Shown here: positions 33,929 through 42,882 of the stretch, in pieces | Layout: every line of letters starts with the position of its first letter | Numbering within the stretch: the stretch's first letter is position 1 | Assembly (NCBI GenBank): GCA_023663685.1 | Contig: JAMPHB010000004.1 | Coordinates: forward strand, 47,425-111,424 | Source of the DNA: Blautia sp. | Lineage (GTDB): Bacteria > Bacillota > Clostridia > Lachnospirales > Lachnospiraceae | DNA length: 64,000 nt | Reading direction: 5' to 3' | Translations under genes and position numbers: made by a program | Notes under the pieces: model-generated | What the model was told of the DNA's origin: nothing | What the model saw: the letters and a program-made list of their open reading frames with translations, nothing else | Databases searched by the model: none

Positions 33929-34372
33929 CTACCCTTTCAGCCCGAGCTTTTCCTTGAGCCCCGGCACATACTGTCTGGAAATCAAAAGTCTCTCCCCATT
34001 TTTCATGCAGGCCTCAAAACGCCCGCTAAAAGAGGGACTTAGATTCTTTACATTGGAAAGATTGATAATGGTGGATTTGGAGGCACGGAAAAAATCCGTG
34101 TGGAGAAACATCTCCTCCAGCTCGTAGAGCTTTCGCTTAATCTCGTACACCTCCGCCTCCATATAGGCAAATACCTTATTGTCCACCGCCTCAAAATAGT
34201 AGATACTTCCCGGCTCCACCTGAAACAGCTTATCTTCCTTAAAAACCGTGAGCTTTTCGTGTCCCGCTTTGACGGCATAGATCATTTTTAGCATAGTATT
34301 GTCTACATGGCGGCAGCGAACGATAATTTCTTCCTCCTCGCCCTCCCTGCAGTCCTGAATCGTTATCTTCAT
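33929..34372 (-). CDS. LytTR-domain transcription regulator
   Basis: The 147-residue protein has a short N-terminal part and a LytTR DNA-binding domain at about 45-145, seen in VEPGSIYYFEAVDNKVFAY, FFRASKSTIINLSNVKNL and LLISRQYVPGLKEKL. There is no receiver domain, so its activity must be set by other means, probably by the adjacent DUF3021 membrane protein. It follows an ABC transporter pair by 28 bp, the likely target operon. Confidence 0.88.
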   Translation of the reverse strand: MKITIQDCREGEEEEIIVRCRHVDNTMLKMIYAVKAGHEKLTVFKEDKLFQVEPGSIYYFEAVDNKVFAYMEAEVYEIKRKLYELEEMFLHTDFFRASKSTIINLSNVKNLSPSFSGRFEACMKNGERLLISRQYVPGLKEKLGLKG

Positions 34373-34400
34373 ATTTTATTCCTTTTCTCCCGCAAAGCAG

Positions 34401-35318
34401 CTAGCGGTCCTTAAGCTTTCGGTTTTTGTTGACTGCCGCAGCAGCGACTATCGCTATTATAGCATAAATCAGCAGAAAAAGTACCTGTTCATGGAGGGAA
34501 AAGGTGTGCTCTCCCAGCGCAATGACCGAACCCATCTCCACGTCAAAGATATCTACAAATTCCTCCGGAAAGCCCGAGAAGGTAGTTAAAGCCGCATCTC
34601 TTGTACAGACCGCGCGCATCATGGATGCACCGTGCAGAAACGGCAAAAGCTTGAGCACCTTCTGCACCGGCTCCGCCAGACTGTTCATCGGCAGATAGAT
34701 GCCTCCGGCAAATCCCACCAGTGTGCCAATGATGGTGAGAAGCCCGCTCCACGCACTGTCACTGTGGACAAACAGCGCCAGAACATGACCGATGGCGGAG
34801 AAGGTAAAACAGTTCAGGGCAATCATTCCACAGAGCTCCAAAATCTTTTGGATAGGCAGCAGCGCAAAGCCCCTGGCTGCGAAATAGGCCTCCCCCGCCG
34901 CCAGCGTCAATATACACATGCCGGTACCGATCAGCCATGCGGAGAGCATATAGCCGAGAGTCAGCTTGTAGCGTTTTACCGGCGTTACATAAAATGCCAT
35001 CGCCCGCTTCCTCGTCTCATCCTGTACCATTGCCCCCAGCACCGTGAGGGTGACTGTGACCGAGTTCACCATAAGGATTCCCGCCAGCGTCCAGAGCTGG
35101 ATCAGATAGGCGGCGTTTCTCGCATCCTGCGAGGTGTCCCGCCCCTCCCAGCCGTATGTATCTAAGACGGTAAGGATACTCTCGCTGTTCATGTTTCCCA
35201 GAAATATCACCATCAGTCCCAGCACGATCAGCATGGTCAAAAAAGAAAAGAACACTGCGCTTTTATCCCGCAGATACACCAGACAGTTTCGTTTTGTCAT
35301 ATACCATATCTCACTCAT
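34401..35318 (-). CDS. ABC-2 type transporter permease
   Basis: The 305-residue protein has six membrane helices in the ABC-2 layout (about 18-40, 70-95, 125-150, 155-180, 195-212, 275-297). The pattern fits drug or peptide exporters of the DrrB/NatB type. A 9-bp gap separates it from the ATPase gene. The transported molecule is unknown. Confidence 0.85.
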   Translation of the reverse strand: MSEIWYMTKRNCLVYLRDKSAVFFSFLTMLIVLGLMVIFLGNMNSESILTVLDTYGWEGRDTSQDARNAAYLIQLWTLAGILMVNSVTVTLTVLGAMVQDETRKRAMAFYVTPVKRYKLTLGYMLSAWLIGTGMCILTLAAGEAYFAARGFALLPIQKILELCGMIALNCFTFSAIGHVLALFVHSDSAWSGLLTIIGTLVGFAGGIYLPMNSLAEPVQKVLKLLPFLHGASMMRAVCTRDAALTTFSGFPEEFVDIFDVEMGSVIALGEHTFSLHEQVLFLLIYAIIAIVAAAAVNKNRKLKDR

Positions 35319-35327
35319 ATTTTCCCT

Positions 35328-36269
35328 CTACCCTTCTGTTTCCTCTAAGGTTTTGCCCGTAATATTTAAAAATACATCGTCTAAAGTTCCCTGCACCATC
35401 TCAAAGCCGTCGATTGCCTGCTCCAGCTCCCGGAGCAGGGGAAGAGACTCTGTGCTCTTTTCCATGCGGATGCAATAGCCATTTTCCAGAATCTTTAGCT
35501 GCAGCCTTTCGTTTCGCTTTAAGCAGCTTTTGATTTCCGCCTCCAGAGCTTCCCCGCATTCGCTCTTCGGGTACAGCCGCAGGCTGTCTGCAGTGTAGCG
35601 TTCTTTTAGCTCAAAGACAGTGCCGGACTCCCTGATTTTTCCATGGTCAATGATGGCGATGTGGTTCGCCTTTGCCGCCTCCTCCATATAGTGGGTAGTC
35701 AGGAATACCGTGGTTCCCTCCTCACGAAGCTTTTCAATGCCCGACCAGACCAGCTTGCGGGTCGCCGGGTCTAAACCGGTGGTCGGCTCGTCGAGGAATA
35801 AAACTTCCGGCGTGTTGACCAGCGCGGCGGCAATCTCACAGCGCCGTTTCTGGCCTCCCGAGAGCCTGCCATAACGTCTGTTGTACACCTCCTGCAGCTG
35901 GAGTTTTTCGCAGACCTGTTCAACTGCCCCTTTCAGCCCGCCGTCTTTCTTATGGTACATAGAGGCGCGTACATACAGATTCTCCTTCACGCTCAGTCTG
36001 TCGTCCAGACAATTGTTCTGCCAGACAACGCCAATCCGTTCCCGGATATCTGCGTCCGCCGCACCCACCCGTTTTCCACAGATTTCTATCTCGCCGCCCG
36101 TAGGTGCAAAAAGCGTACACAGCATGTTGATGCAGGTGGATTTGCCCGCGCCATTGACGCCGAGAAATCCAAACAGCGTTCCCCGCTCGACAGTGAAGCT
36201 GATATCATCTACCGCCCGCACCTCCTTAAAGTATTTCTTTAGGTTTCTTACCTTAATGATCTCTTCCAC
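35328..36269 (-). CDS. ABC transporter ATP-binding protein (DrrA/CcmA type)
   Basis: Walker A is GVNGAGKST at about 37-45, the signature is LSGGQKRR at about 138, and Walker B is VLFLDEPTTGLD near 158. The C-terminal ~90 residues form the extra domain of DrrA-like exporters. The start codon is GTG with a GGAGG site. It is first in the operon ATPase-permease-LytTR-DUF3021. Confidence 0.9.
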   Translation of the reverse strand: MEEIIKVRNLKKYFKEVRAVDDISFTVERGTLFGFLGVNGAGKSTCINMLCTLFAPTGGEIEICGKRVGAADADIRERIGVVWQNNCLDDRLSVKENLYVRASMYHKKDGGLKGAVEQVCEKLQLQEVYNRRYGRLSGGQKRRCEIAAALVNTPEVLFLDEPTTGLDPATRKLVWSGIEKLREEGTTVFLTTHYMEEAAKANHIAIIDHGKIRESGTVFELKERYTADSLRLYPKSECGEALEAEIKSCLKRNERLQLKILENGYCIRMEKSTESLPLLRELEQAIDGFEMVQGTLDDVFLNITGKTLEETEG

Positions 36270-36302
36270 AGTTTACCTCCGCTTCTTTCTTCTACACGGT
36301 AT

Positions 36303-36331
36303 GTTATACCCAAAAAAGCAACCCGCCGCAA
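36303..36331 (-). promoter_or_regulatory. Promoter of the ABC-LytTR operon, overlapping a terminator
   Basis: TTGCGG (36331-36326) and TATAAC (36308-36303) are 17 bp apart on the minus strand. The -35 lies inside the terminator stem of the upstream His-rich CobW gene. Confidence 0.45.
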
Positions 36332-36356
36332 GGAAATTGCGGTAAGTTGCTTTTTT
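36312..36356 (-). terminator. Terminator of the His-rich CobW gene
   Basis: GCAACTTACCGCAA and TTGCGGCGGGTTGC form an imperfect stem followed by six T residues on the minus strand. Confidence 0.8.
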
Positions 36357-36391
36357 ATGAGGGTAAGCTGCAATATTGTGTATATACATAC

Positions 36392-37540
36392 CTATGCGAG
36401 GCCGAATAATTCCTCCAGCTCATGCTCATGGATATCGGTGCCGATCACGACGATGCGGCCGGTGTAGTCCGGCTCTCCCTCCCGAAGCTCGTACTCGCCG
36501 GGAACCATATCAAAATAAATCCAGCCGCCTTCCACGCTCTCTACCATGCCCTTTGCCCGGAGAATATTGTCCTGTCCGGCAAAAGTCTTTAGAATCTCCT
36601 CAAGCCTTGCCTTCTCAAACTTATGGGGCGTCTCTTTGCCCCAGCTCGTGAAAATATCGTCTGCATGGTGGTGATGATGGTGCTCATGGTCATGCTCGTG
36701 ATGATGCTCATGGTCATGTTCATGCTCGTGATGATGGTGCTCATGTTCATCATGGTCATGCTCGTGGTGATGGTGCTCATGTTCATCATGGTCATGCTCG
36801 TGATGGTGCTCATGTTCATGCTCATGCTCGTCGTGGTCATGCTCATCGTGCTCATCATGCCCGTGATGGTGATGCGCATGCTCCGCCTCGTCCTCGGCGT
36901 GCCGCGCTTCCGCCAGCGTCTTCATCTCAAGGTTGTCTTGTCCCTCAATCACCTTGAGCATCTGCTCTCCCTTTAAGGAGTTCCAGTCGGTGGTAATGAC
37001 TGCCGCATTTGGATTGAGCTCCTGGATTTTTTTCACGCAAAACTCCAGCTGTTCCGGCGTCGCGCTCTGGCTGCGGCTTAAAATCACCGTGGTCGCATAG
37101 GCAATCTGGTTGTTAAAAAATTCCCCGAAGGCCTTCATCTGCTTGCTCGCTTTAAGCGCATTCACAACAGTCACCAGACCGTTCAGCTTCACGTCCTGCT
37201 CCTTCTCGATGTCGATCACAGACTTCATTACATCGGAGAGCTTCCCCACACCGGAGGGCTCGATCAAAATCCGGTCAGGGTGGAATTTGCTGATCACCTC
37301 GTGCAGATTCTTTCCGAAATCCCCCACCAGTGAGCAGCAGATGCAGCCGCTGTTCATCTCTGTAATCTCAATGCCGGCATCCTTTAAAAATCCTCCGTCG
37401 ATGCCCACCTCACCAAACTCATTCTCAATCAAAACGAGCTGCTCTCCGGCAAAAGCCTCATCCAACAGCTTTTTGATCAGGGTTGTCTTTCCTGCTCCGA
37501 GAAAGCCGGAAAAAATATCAATCTTTGTCATCTTTATCAC
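36392..37540 (-). CDS. COG0523 (CobW-like) GTPase with long histidine-rich metal-binding stretch
   Basis: COG0523 proteins use GTP to deliver metals, mainly zinc. Walker A is GFLGAGKTT (12-20), the switch motif is ENEFGEVGID (39-48), and the metal site GCICC is at 65-69. The place of the NKxD guanine motif reads SRSQ. Residues 221-292 hold 43 histidines among 72 residues, mixed with Asp and Glu, which should bind many metal ions. A CobW C-terminal domain follows (GMVESVEGGWIYFDMVPGEY). The His stretch is encoded by a degenerate tandem repeat. It stands alone, with its own terminator, and an imperfect dyad in front that could be an operator. Confidence 0.9.
   Translation of the reverse strand: MIKMTKIDIFSGFLGAGKTTLIKKLLDEAFAGEQLVLIENEFGEVGIDGGFLKDAGIEITEMNSGCICCSLVGDFGKNLHEVISKFHPDRILIEPSGVGKLSDVMKSVIDIEKEQDVKLNGLVTVVNALKASKQMKAFGEFFNNQIAYATTVILSRSQSATPEQLEFCVKKIQELNPNAAVITTDWNSLKGEQMLKVIEGQDNLEMKTLAEARHAEDEAEHAHHHHGHDEHDEHDHDEHEHEHEHHHEHDHDEHEHHHHEHDHDEHEHHHHEHEHDHEHHHEHDHEHHHHHHADDIFTSWGKETPHKFEKARLEEILKTFAGQDNILRAKGMVESVEGGWIYFDMVPGEYELREGEPDYTGRIVVIGTDIHEHELEELFGLA
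36665..36880 (-). repeat. Degenerate tandem repeat encoding the His/Asp/Glu-rich stretch
   Basis: Units built from cat/cac and gac/gag codons (His, Asp, Glu) repeat over 216 bp within the CobW gene. Nearly identical 30-40 base blocks recur, so replication slippage could change its length. Confidence 0.75.
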
Positions 37541-37561
37541 TCCTTCTTTCTGCTAAAATAA

Positions 37562-37594
37562 TGTCTGCGTACACTCTAACACAGTTTGCGGACA
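37562..37594. promoter_or_regulatory. Imperfect dyad in front of the His-rich CobW gene
   Basis: TGTCTGCGTAC (37562-37572) faces GTTTGCGGACA (37584-37594); 8 of 11 positions match as an inverted repeat. It lies 22-54 bp before the start codon. It does not match the Bacillus Zur box, so the binding protein is unknown. Confidence 0.3.
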
Positions 37595-37616
37595 GAAACA
37601 ATATCTATCCCGAAAA

Positions 37617-39347
37617 TTATGTGTTGTAGCAATAGAGGCTCTTGTACACGCCGCCCAGCGCAAGAAGCTCCTCGTGGGTGCCTGACTCTGCAATCCCCTC
37701 CTCGGTCAGCACAAGGATTTTTTCGGCGTTTCGGATGGTGGTCAGCCGGTGGGCGATGACGAAAGTCGTCCGGTTTTTCGCCAGCTTCTCAAGTGATTCC
37801 TGCACTACCCGCTCACTCTCATTGTCCAGCGCGGAGGTCGCCTCGTCGAAAATCAGAATCGGCGGATTTTTCAGAAATACCCGCGCAATGGAGAGACGCT
37901 GCTTCTGTCCTCCCGAGAGCTTTATGCCCCGCTGTCCGATATCCGTATCATAGCCATCGGGAAACGCCATGATAAAATCATGGGCATTGGCATTTTTGGC
38001 GGCTTCAATTACCTCCTTCTCCGTTGCCCCCGGCCTTCCATAGCGGATATTCTCCATGATCGTCCCCGCGAACAGATAGACATCCTGCTGGACAATGCCA
38101 ATCTGATCCCGGAGGCTTTTCAGCTTCACGCCGCGAATGTCCTGCCCGTCCACAAGGATGCGGCCGCCCGTCACATCATAGAAGCGGGGAATCAGCGAAC
38201 AGAGTGTGGTCTTTCCCGCGCCGGAGGAGCCGACCAGTGCCATATAGGCTCCGGCCGGAACCTCCAGATTGATATGGTTCAGTACATTTTCCTGATTCTC
38301 CTGATACTGGAAGGAGACATTTTCAAAGGTGATATCTCCCCTCACCGCTTTAAGCTCCACCGCATCCTTTGCATCCTCAATATCCGGCTCAATATCCATA
38401 ATCTCCCGAAAGCGCTCAAAGCCCGTATAGCCATTCTGGAACTGTTCCGTAAAGTCCACCAGCGTGCGGATGGGGTCGGTAAATACACCGATATAGAGAA
38501 GAAAGGTAATGAGGTCGCTGATATCGACCCGGTTGTACGCAATCAGTACGGCACCCGCGAGAATTACGTTTACCTGAATGAGTGTCGTGAACACACCGAC
38601 GCCCGCCTGAAAGCTTCCCATATAGTGATAGCTGTTTCTTTTTGCGGCGAGGAAGCCGTCGTTGCCCTTCCTAAACTTCTGTCCCTCAATCTCCTCGTTG
38701 GCAAAGGACTTCACCACCCGGATGCCGGAAAGATTGTCTTCAATCTGGGCGTTAATCTCCGCAATTTTCTCCCGGTTCCGCCGAAAAGCACCCCGCATTT
38801 TCCGGTTCAGGTGAAAGGCGAACAGAAACATAAATGGAAGCACTAAAAATGCGGCAAGTACAAGCCAGCCGTTGATATTGATTAGTATAATAAATGCCCC
38901 GGCGATCTTGAGCACCGACAAAATGATGTTCTCCGGGCCGTGATGCAAAAGCTCCGTTATGTCGAAAAGGTCAGAGGTAATGCGGCTCATAAGCTGTCCG
39001 ACCTTCGCATCGTCGTAGAAGGCGAAGGAGAGCTTCTGCATGTGGGCAAAAATCTCCTGCCGCATATCATACTCCATCTTTGCTCCCATAATATGCCCAT
39101 AATTGCCGATAAAAAATCGACTGTAGCAGTCGATGGCGAGGAGCACAAAAAGTCCGATGGCAATAAAAATTGTCTGGCGGAGAATCGCAGATGATTCCTG
39201 ATAGATTAAAACGGAAGTTACATAGCGGACTACCAGCGGAATCGTCAGCGCAACGGCGGCGGACAAAGCCGCAAAAAACATATCTGCCCAAAAGATTTTC
39301 CAGTAGGGCTTGTAATAAGAAATCATTTTCTTTAAATTCTGCTGCAT
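37617..39347 (-). CDS. MsbA/LmrA-type ABC exporter (fused permease and ATPase)
   Basis: The 576-residue half-transporter has six membrane helices in the first ~315 residues and a C-terminal ATPase with Walker A GSSGAGKTT at about 373, signature LSGGQKQR at about 475 and Walker B ILIFDEATSALD near 495. It would act as a homodimer, since no second half is adjacent. Lipids, drugs or peptides are possible substrates. The rpsU terminator lies just upstream, so this gene is a separate unit. Confidence 0.9.
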   Translation of the reverse strand: MQQNLKKMISYYKPYWKIFWADMFFAALSAAVALTIPLVVRYVTSVLIYQESSAILRQTIFIAIGLFVLLAIDCYSRFFIGNYGHIMGAKMEYDMRQEIFAHMQKLSFAFYDDAKVGQLMSRITSDLFDITELLHHGPENIILSVLKIAGAFIILININGWLVLAAFLVLPFMFLFAFHLNRKMRGAFRRNREKIAEINAQIEDNLSGIRVVKSFANEEIEGQKFRKGNDGFLAAKRNSYHYMGSFQAGVGVFTTLIQVNVILAGAVLIAYNRVDISDLITFLLYIGVFTDPIRTLVDFTEQFQNGYTGFERFREIMDIEPDIEDAKDAVELKAVRGDITFENVSFQYQENQENVLNHINLEVPAGAYMALVGSSGAGKTTLCSLIPRFYDVTGGRILVDGQDIRGVKLKSLRDQIGIVQQDVYLFAGTIMENIRYGRPGATEKEVIEAAKNANAHDFIMAFPDGYDTDIGQRGIKLSGGQKQRLSIARVFLKNPPILIFDEATSALDNESERVVQESLEKLAKNRTTFVIAHRLTTIRNAEKILVLTEEGIAESGTHEELLALGGVYKSLYCYNT

Positions 39348-39380
39348 TTTTTCACGCTTTCTATTACTTCTTACCTATAC

Positions 39381-39413
39381 TCCAAAAAAGTCCCCCAGAA
39401 TGAATTCTGGGGG
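39381..39413 (-). terminator. rpsU terminator
   Basis: CCCCCAGAA (39392-39400) and TTCTGGGGG (39405-39413) form a perfect 9-bp stem. On the minus strand it is followed by ACTTTTTTGG. Confidence 0.85.
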
Positions 39414-39421
39414 GGAAAAGA

Positions 39422-39598
39422 TTAATTATACTTTCTTTTTCTTGCGGCCTCTGACTTCTTCTTACGCTTCACGCTCGGCTTCTCGTAATGCTCGCGCTTA
39501 CGAATCTCCTGCTGAATACCTGCCTTCGCGCAGTTTCTCTTAAAACGGCGAAGTGCGCTGTCCAAAGACTCATTCTCTTTTACGATTACACTAGACAC
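39422..39598 (-). CDS. rpsU: 30S ribosomal protein S21, GTG start
   Basis: The 58-codon frame encodes (M)[20 protein letters not shown], then [20 protein letters not shown] and a basic tail [17 protein letters not shown], which is bacterial S21. S21 sits on the small subunit near the anti-Shine-Dalgarno region and aids initiation. The start is GTG, 9 bases after GGAGG. An ATG two bases before it opens a three-codon frame that stops at TAG, so it cannot be the S21 start but overlaps it. A promoter and a terminator frame the gene, so it is monocistronic. Confidence 0.95.
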   Translation of the reverse strand: MSSVIVKENESLDSALRRFKRNCAKAGIQQEIRKREHYEKPSVKRKKKSEAARKRKYN

Positions 39599-39672
39599 TC
39601 ATCCCAACCTCCCTCCAGTTGTGAAATAGTGCATCAACTGTGAGGCAAAAAATCACAAATACACTAGCATTT

Positions 39673-39701
39673 ATATTACCTCAATGAGATACTACTGTCA
39701 A
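39673..39701 (-). promoter_or_regulatory. rpsU promoter
   Basis: TTGACA (39701-39696) and TAATAT (39678-39673) are 17 bp apart on the minus strand. The resulting leader is roughly 70 bases long and contains a short AGTTG..CAACT pair near 39618-39640. Confidence 0.6.
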
Positions 39702-39723
39702 GCTTTTTCTCAAAGAATTTTGA

Positions 39724-41457
39724 CTACAGCCTTGTAAAGATTGCCGTCTCCTTCTTTAAATCGCTGGCAATGGTCAGATTCTCGTCCATCCGGTGGGAAA
39801 TATTGTCCATATCCTCCACCAGAAGTTGCGTACTGTCCGCTGTGGAGACAACGCCGTTTACACCTTCCTCAATGGCATGGGAGATCGTATTTACAGAGTT
39901 GGCGATCTCATTCATGGAATTCTTCAAAACATCTGTCCGCTGTCGGAATTCATTCATTACATCCTCAATGAAGGAGGCCTTGTTGCGGTATTCCTCGCCG
40001 GACTCCACAAAGGACTGGAACTCCGGTAAAATTGCATCGTTCATATAACTGACCAGGCCGTTGGCATTGTCTGCAAGATTGTGCACGGCATCCGTCACCA
40101 CCGCATTGATCCGCTGAATATTGTTGGCCGCCTCCTGGCTGGCGGTGGCAAGCTGGCTGATCTCCGTAGCCACGACCGCAAAGCCGCGTCCCGCGTCTCC
40201 GGCTCTTGCCGCCTCGATCGAGGCATTCAGCGCCAGAAGATTTGTCTGGCTCGCAATATTTAAGATATCGTCCGTCAGGCTGTTGACCTGATTGACGCTC
40301 TTGCTGTCCTCAATGGCCTGCTCTAACACCGTTAAGATGGCGTTCACCTTGCTGCTGGTGGACTCCATATTCTGACGGGCGGAGGATTCCATAGACTCCG
40401 CATGAGCCTTCATCTCCTTCGTGTACTGATTCAGTTCGCTGCTCTTCTCCGCAATCTCGTTGACCTCGCTGGCCACAGACTCCGTATTGGTATTGATGAG
40501 CGATGCATTTTCCGACATATCCTGCATCGTAGCGGAAAGCTGTTCGGTCAGGGCAGACAAATCAGACACGCTGCCGTTGGAGGTCTGCACACTCTCCCGC
40601 ACCTCATTGACCACCGCCTCCATCTTGCTTGAATTGGCAATAATAATTTTGAAAATCTCCTGCAGCTTCTCCATAAAGACATTGATACCACTGCCGACCT
40701 CCGCAACCTCCCGGTTCGCCATAATGGTCACACGGCGGGTCAGGTCGCCCTCGTGATTATCAATATCCGTAATGATATCACTGATCTCTTTCTGGGTCTT
40801 AGAGAGCGGCATAATCACAAGCCGCAGCACGCTGACTGCCGCAGCAATCAGTGCTGCCACGCTGATCAGTATTACGATTCCGCCGATAAACAGAGAAGTC
40901 ATGTAAGCGGCGGAGAGGCTGGCTCTCTGGCTTGCAACATTCTGGTCTACCAGCTCGCGGATAGAGCCGATGTTTTGCTCTATCGCGCCGGAATACTCGG
41001 AAATTGCACCGTTGGCAAGCGCGTAGGCGGCCTCGCTGTCCCCCGCCGCACTAAATGCGAGAAGATTTGCCGTTTCGTATTTCAGACCCTCGTAGTTCGT
41101 CACGATTCCATCGTAATATGCGCTGGTATCCTCCCCCACAAACTTCCGGTATTCTGCGAGATCCTGCTCAAGTGTTGCCTGCACGGCACGGATACTGTCC
41201 ACCAGGCTGATCATGGTAGTTAAATCCGTCGCCACGATATGGGACAGCCCGAGAATATGTATCTGCTGGGTCTGCTGTTCGATCTCTGCAAGTCTCGTCA
41301 CGCTCTCCATGGATTCATCTGTAATCTGGGTTGCATTGGCGTTCACCTTTCGGATACTGCTAAAGGAGCCCAGATTGGAGATAATGCTTACCAGTCCGAG
41401 TATAATAACCGGAATCAGTATAATCAGTCTTGTACTAATACGCTTTTTCTGCTTCAT
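39724..41457 (-). CDS. Methyl-accepting chemotaxis protein
   Basis: The 577-residue receptor has membrane helices at about 11-29 and 187-210, an extracellular helical ligand domain of about 155 residues between them, a HAMP linker (about 211-270) and a signalling domain with the hairpin tip at about 393-430 ([33 protein letters not shown], read in parts). It passes signals to CheA/CheW in flagellar chemotaxis. The upstream gene, 12 bp away, encodes a sugar-type binding lipoprotein, which suggests sensing through a bound binding protein. Confidence 0.93.
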   Translation of the reverse strand: MKQKKRISTRLIILIPVIILGLVSIISNLGSFSSIRKVNANATQITDESMESVTRLAEIEQQTQQIHILGLSHIVATDLTTMISLVDSIRAVQATLEQDLAEYRKFVGEDTSAYYDGIVTNYEGLKYETANLLAFSAAGDSEAAYALANGAISEYSGAIEQNIGSIRELVDQNVASQRASLSAAYMTSLFIGGIVILISVAALIAAAVSVLRLVIMPLSKTQKEISDIITDIDNHEGDLTRRVTIMANREVAEVGSGINVFMEKLQEIFKIIIANSSKMEAVVNEVRESVQTSNGSVSDLSALTEQLSATMQDMSENASLINTNTESVASEVNEIAEKSSELNQYTKEMKAHAESMESSARQNMESTSSKVNAILTVLEQAIEDSKSVNQVNSLTDDILNIASQTNLLALNASIEAARAGDAGRGFAVVATEISQLATASQEAANNIQRINAVVTDAVHNLADNANGLVSYMNDAILPEFQSFVESGEEYRNKASFIEDVMNEFRQRTDVLKNSMNEIANSVNTISHAIEEGVNGVVSTADSTQLLVEDMDNISHRMDENLTIASDLKKETAIFTRL

Positions 41458-41469
41458 CTCCCACTCCTC

Positions 41470-42750
41470 CTACTGTGCGACAGACTGTGTGATGCCTGCG
41501 ACCATAGTATCCATAATATCCTGAAGCTTCAGATCCGAGGGATTCCCCTCCGCCATAATGGTGCCGAAATCGGTGCAGGGGTTCCAGTAGCTGTTTCCAA
41601 CTCTCTGCAGCTTCCCGTAGGCAGACTGGGCAATGACCGCCTGAATCGCCGGAGAGGCGCTCACCGCCTCCGAGGCCGCCGCATTGATATTCGAGGGACC
41701 CTGCCCTCTCTGCTCAAAGCGTATGGTCTGATTCTGCTCGTTCGTAAACCAGTCCGCCAGCGTTGACGCCCACTCGGGATGCGCCGAATATGCATTGACG
41801 CCCATCAGCTTATAGCCGGTAAAGCTCGCCATCTGCACCTGCCGACCGGCCACCGTATAGGTTGGCAGCTTCACAGCGCCGAGGTTCGCTCCCCATGCAT
41901 TCTGCATCTCCACGGCATTCCAGACACCGCTGATTCCCGCAATCACGCTTCCGTCTGCAACGCCCGCCAGCATGTCCGCATCCCCGCCGGGCTGAAAGCC
42001 CGGATTTGCCGAAATATCCAAAAGTGCCTGCGCAATATCCACCCCGGTAATCTCTCCCTCTGTGGTGTTCCAGTTGCAGTGATTCGTCACTCCGTCCTCG
42101 TTCACGCCAAAGTCCATGCCGGTATTGCCGAAAAAGGAATAAAGATACCAGCCGGAGCTCCAGTCCATCGTAATTTTCTTTCCGTTTTCCGCCGCAACCG
42201 CCAGCATCCCGTCTAAGGTCTGTAAATCCGACTCAGAAAAATAGCTCTTGTTGTAATACATGAAATAGCCGTTATCCGCAGTCATTGGATAGCCGTACAG
42301 GACGTCGTTGATGGTGGCGGATGCAACCGCGTCCTCCAGATTCGTGCTCTTTATCTCCTCTGCATTCGGCACCGGGTAAAGAGCTCCCGCCGCCGCAAGC
42401 CCCGACACCTGATCGTCCGCCATCGGGAAAACATCCGCCGCATTGTGGACGTCCCCGAGCACATTGTTCTTGGTATCTGAGTCCGTCGCCGCCTCCAGCG
42501 TGATCTCAAAATCCGCCTGTCCGGCATATTCCTGCTTGAAGCTCTCAATCATCTGGTTTAACATATCGAAATTGGCCTCCTCCGCCCAGACGCGAAGCTC
42601 GACTTTGCCGGACGAAAGCTCTGTCTCCTGTGCCCCTGCCTGCGTATCCGCAGGCTCTAAGGACGTGCCGCCGCTTCCTGTGCTGCAGCCGGCAAAAAGT
42701 CCAAATGCCAGTATCGCCGTCATCAATAGTGAAACACATTTACATTTCAT
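41470..42750 (-). CDS. Extracellular sugar-binding lipoprotein (ABC family 1), orphan, next to chemoreceptor
   Basis: The 426-residue protein has a lipoprotein signal peptide with Cys21 in GLFAGCS, an acidic linker, and the fold of MalE-type solute-binding proteins (VELRVWAEEANFDMLNQMI, then PMTADNGYFMYYNKSYF). No ABC permease or ATPase is nearby, so it either shares a transporter encoded elsewhere or serves the chemoreceptor gene that follows 12 bp later. The alpha-glucan enzymes malQ and pulA within 10 kb make a maltodextrin ligand plausible, by inference. A TATAAT at 42780-42785 (read on the minus strand) may be its -10. Confidence 0.82.
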   Translation of the reverse strand: MKCKCVSLLMTAILAFGLFAGCSTGSGGTSLEPADTQAGAQETELSSGKVELRVWAEEANFDMLNQMIESFKQEYAGQADFEITLEAATDSDTKNNVLGDVHNAADVFPMADDQVSGLAAAGALYPVPNAEEIKSTNLEDAVASATINDVLYGYPMTADNGYFMYYNKSYFSESDLQTLDGMLAVAAENGKKITMDWSSGWYLYSFFGNTGMDFGVNEDGVTNHCNWNTTEGEITGVDIAQALLDISANPGFQPGGDADMLAGVADGSVIAGISGVWNAVEMQNAWGANLGAVKLPTYTVAGRQVQMASFTGYKLMGVNAYSAHPEWASTLADWFTNEQNQTIRFEQRGQGPSNINAAASEAVSASPAIQAVIAQSAYGKLQRVGNSYWNPCTDFGTIMAEGNPSDLKLQDIMDTMVAGITQSVAQ

Positions 42751-42800
42751 ATATATTTCCTCCCTTAAAACCTAGGAATATTATATCATTTCCACAAATA

Positions 42801-42849
42801 AAAGAAAGACTTGTCCTTCACTTTTGACATTTCAGACAAGTCTTTCTTT
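42801..42849 (-). terminator. alaS terminator with 15-bp perfect arms
   Basis: AAAGAAAGACTTGTC (42801-42815) and GACAAGTCTTTCTTT (42835-42849) are exact inverted repeats with a 19-base loop. On the minus strand the stem ends in a T-rich stretch. Confidence 0.85.
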
Positions 42850-42882
42850 TGAATTTTGTGCAATGTGACGGATTCTCTGCGG

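Noticed and set aside
36665-36880. Short tandem units that could suggest a CRISPR-like array.
   Set aside because: The repeats have no spacers of constant length, stay in frame and encode the His-rich stretch of a CobW protein.
36623-36976. A plus-strand frame of Val/Met-rich sequence opposite the His-rich region.
   Set aside because: It is the reverse reading of cat/gac-type codons; the composition is a by-product of the repeat.
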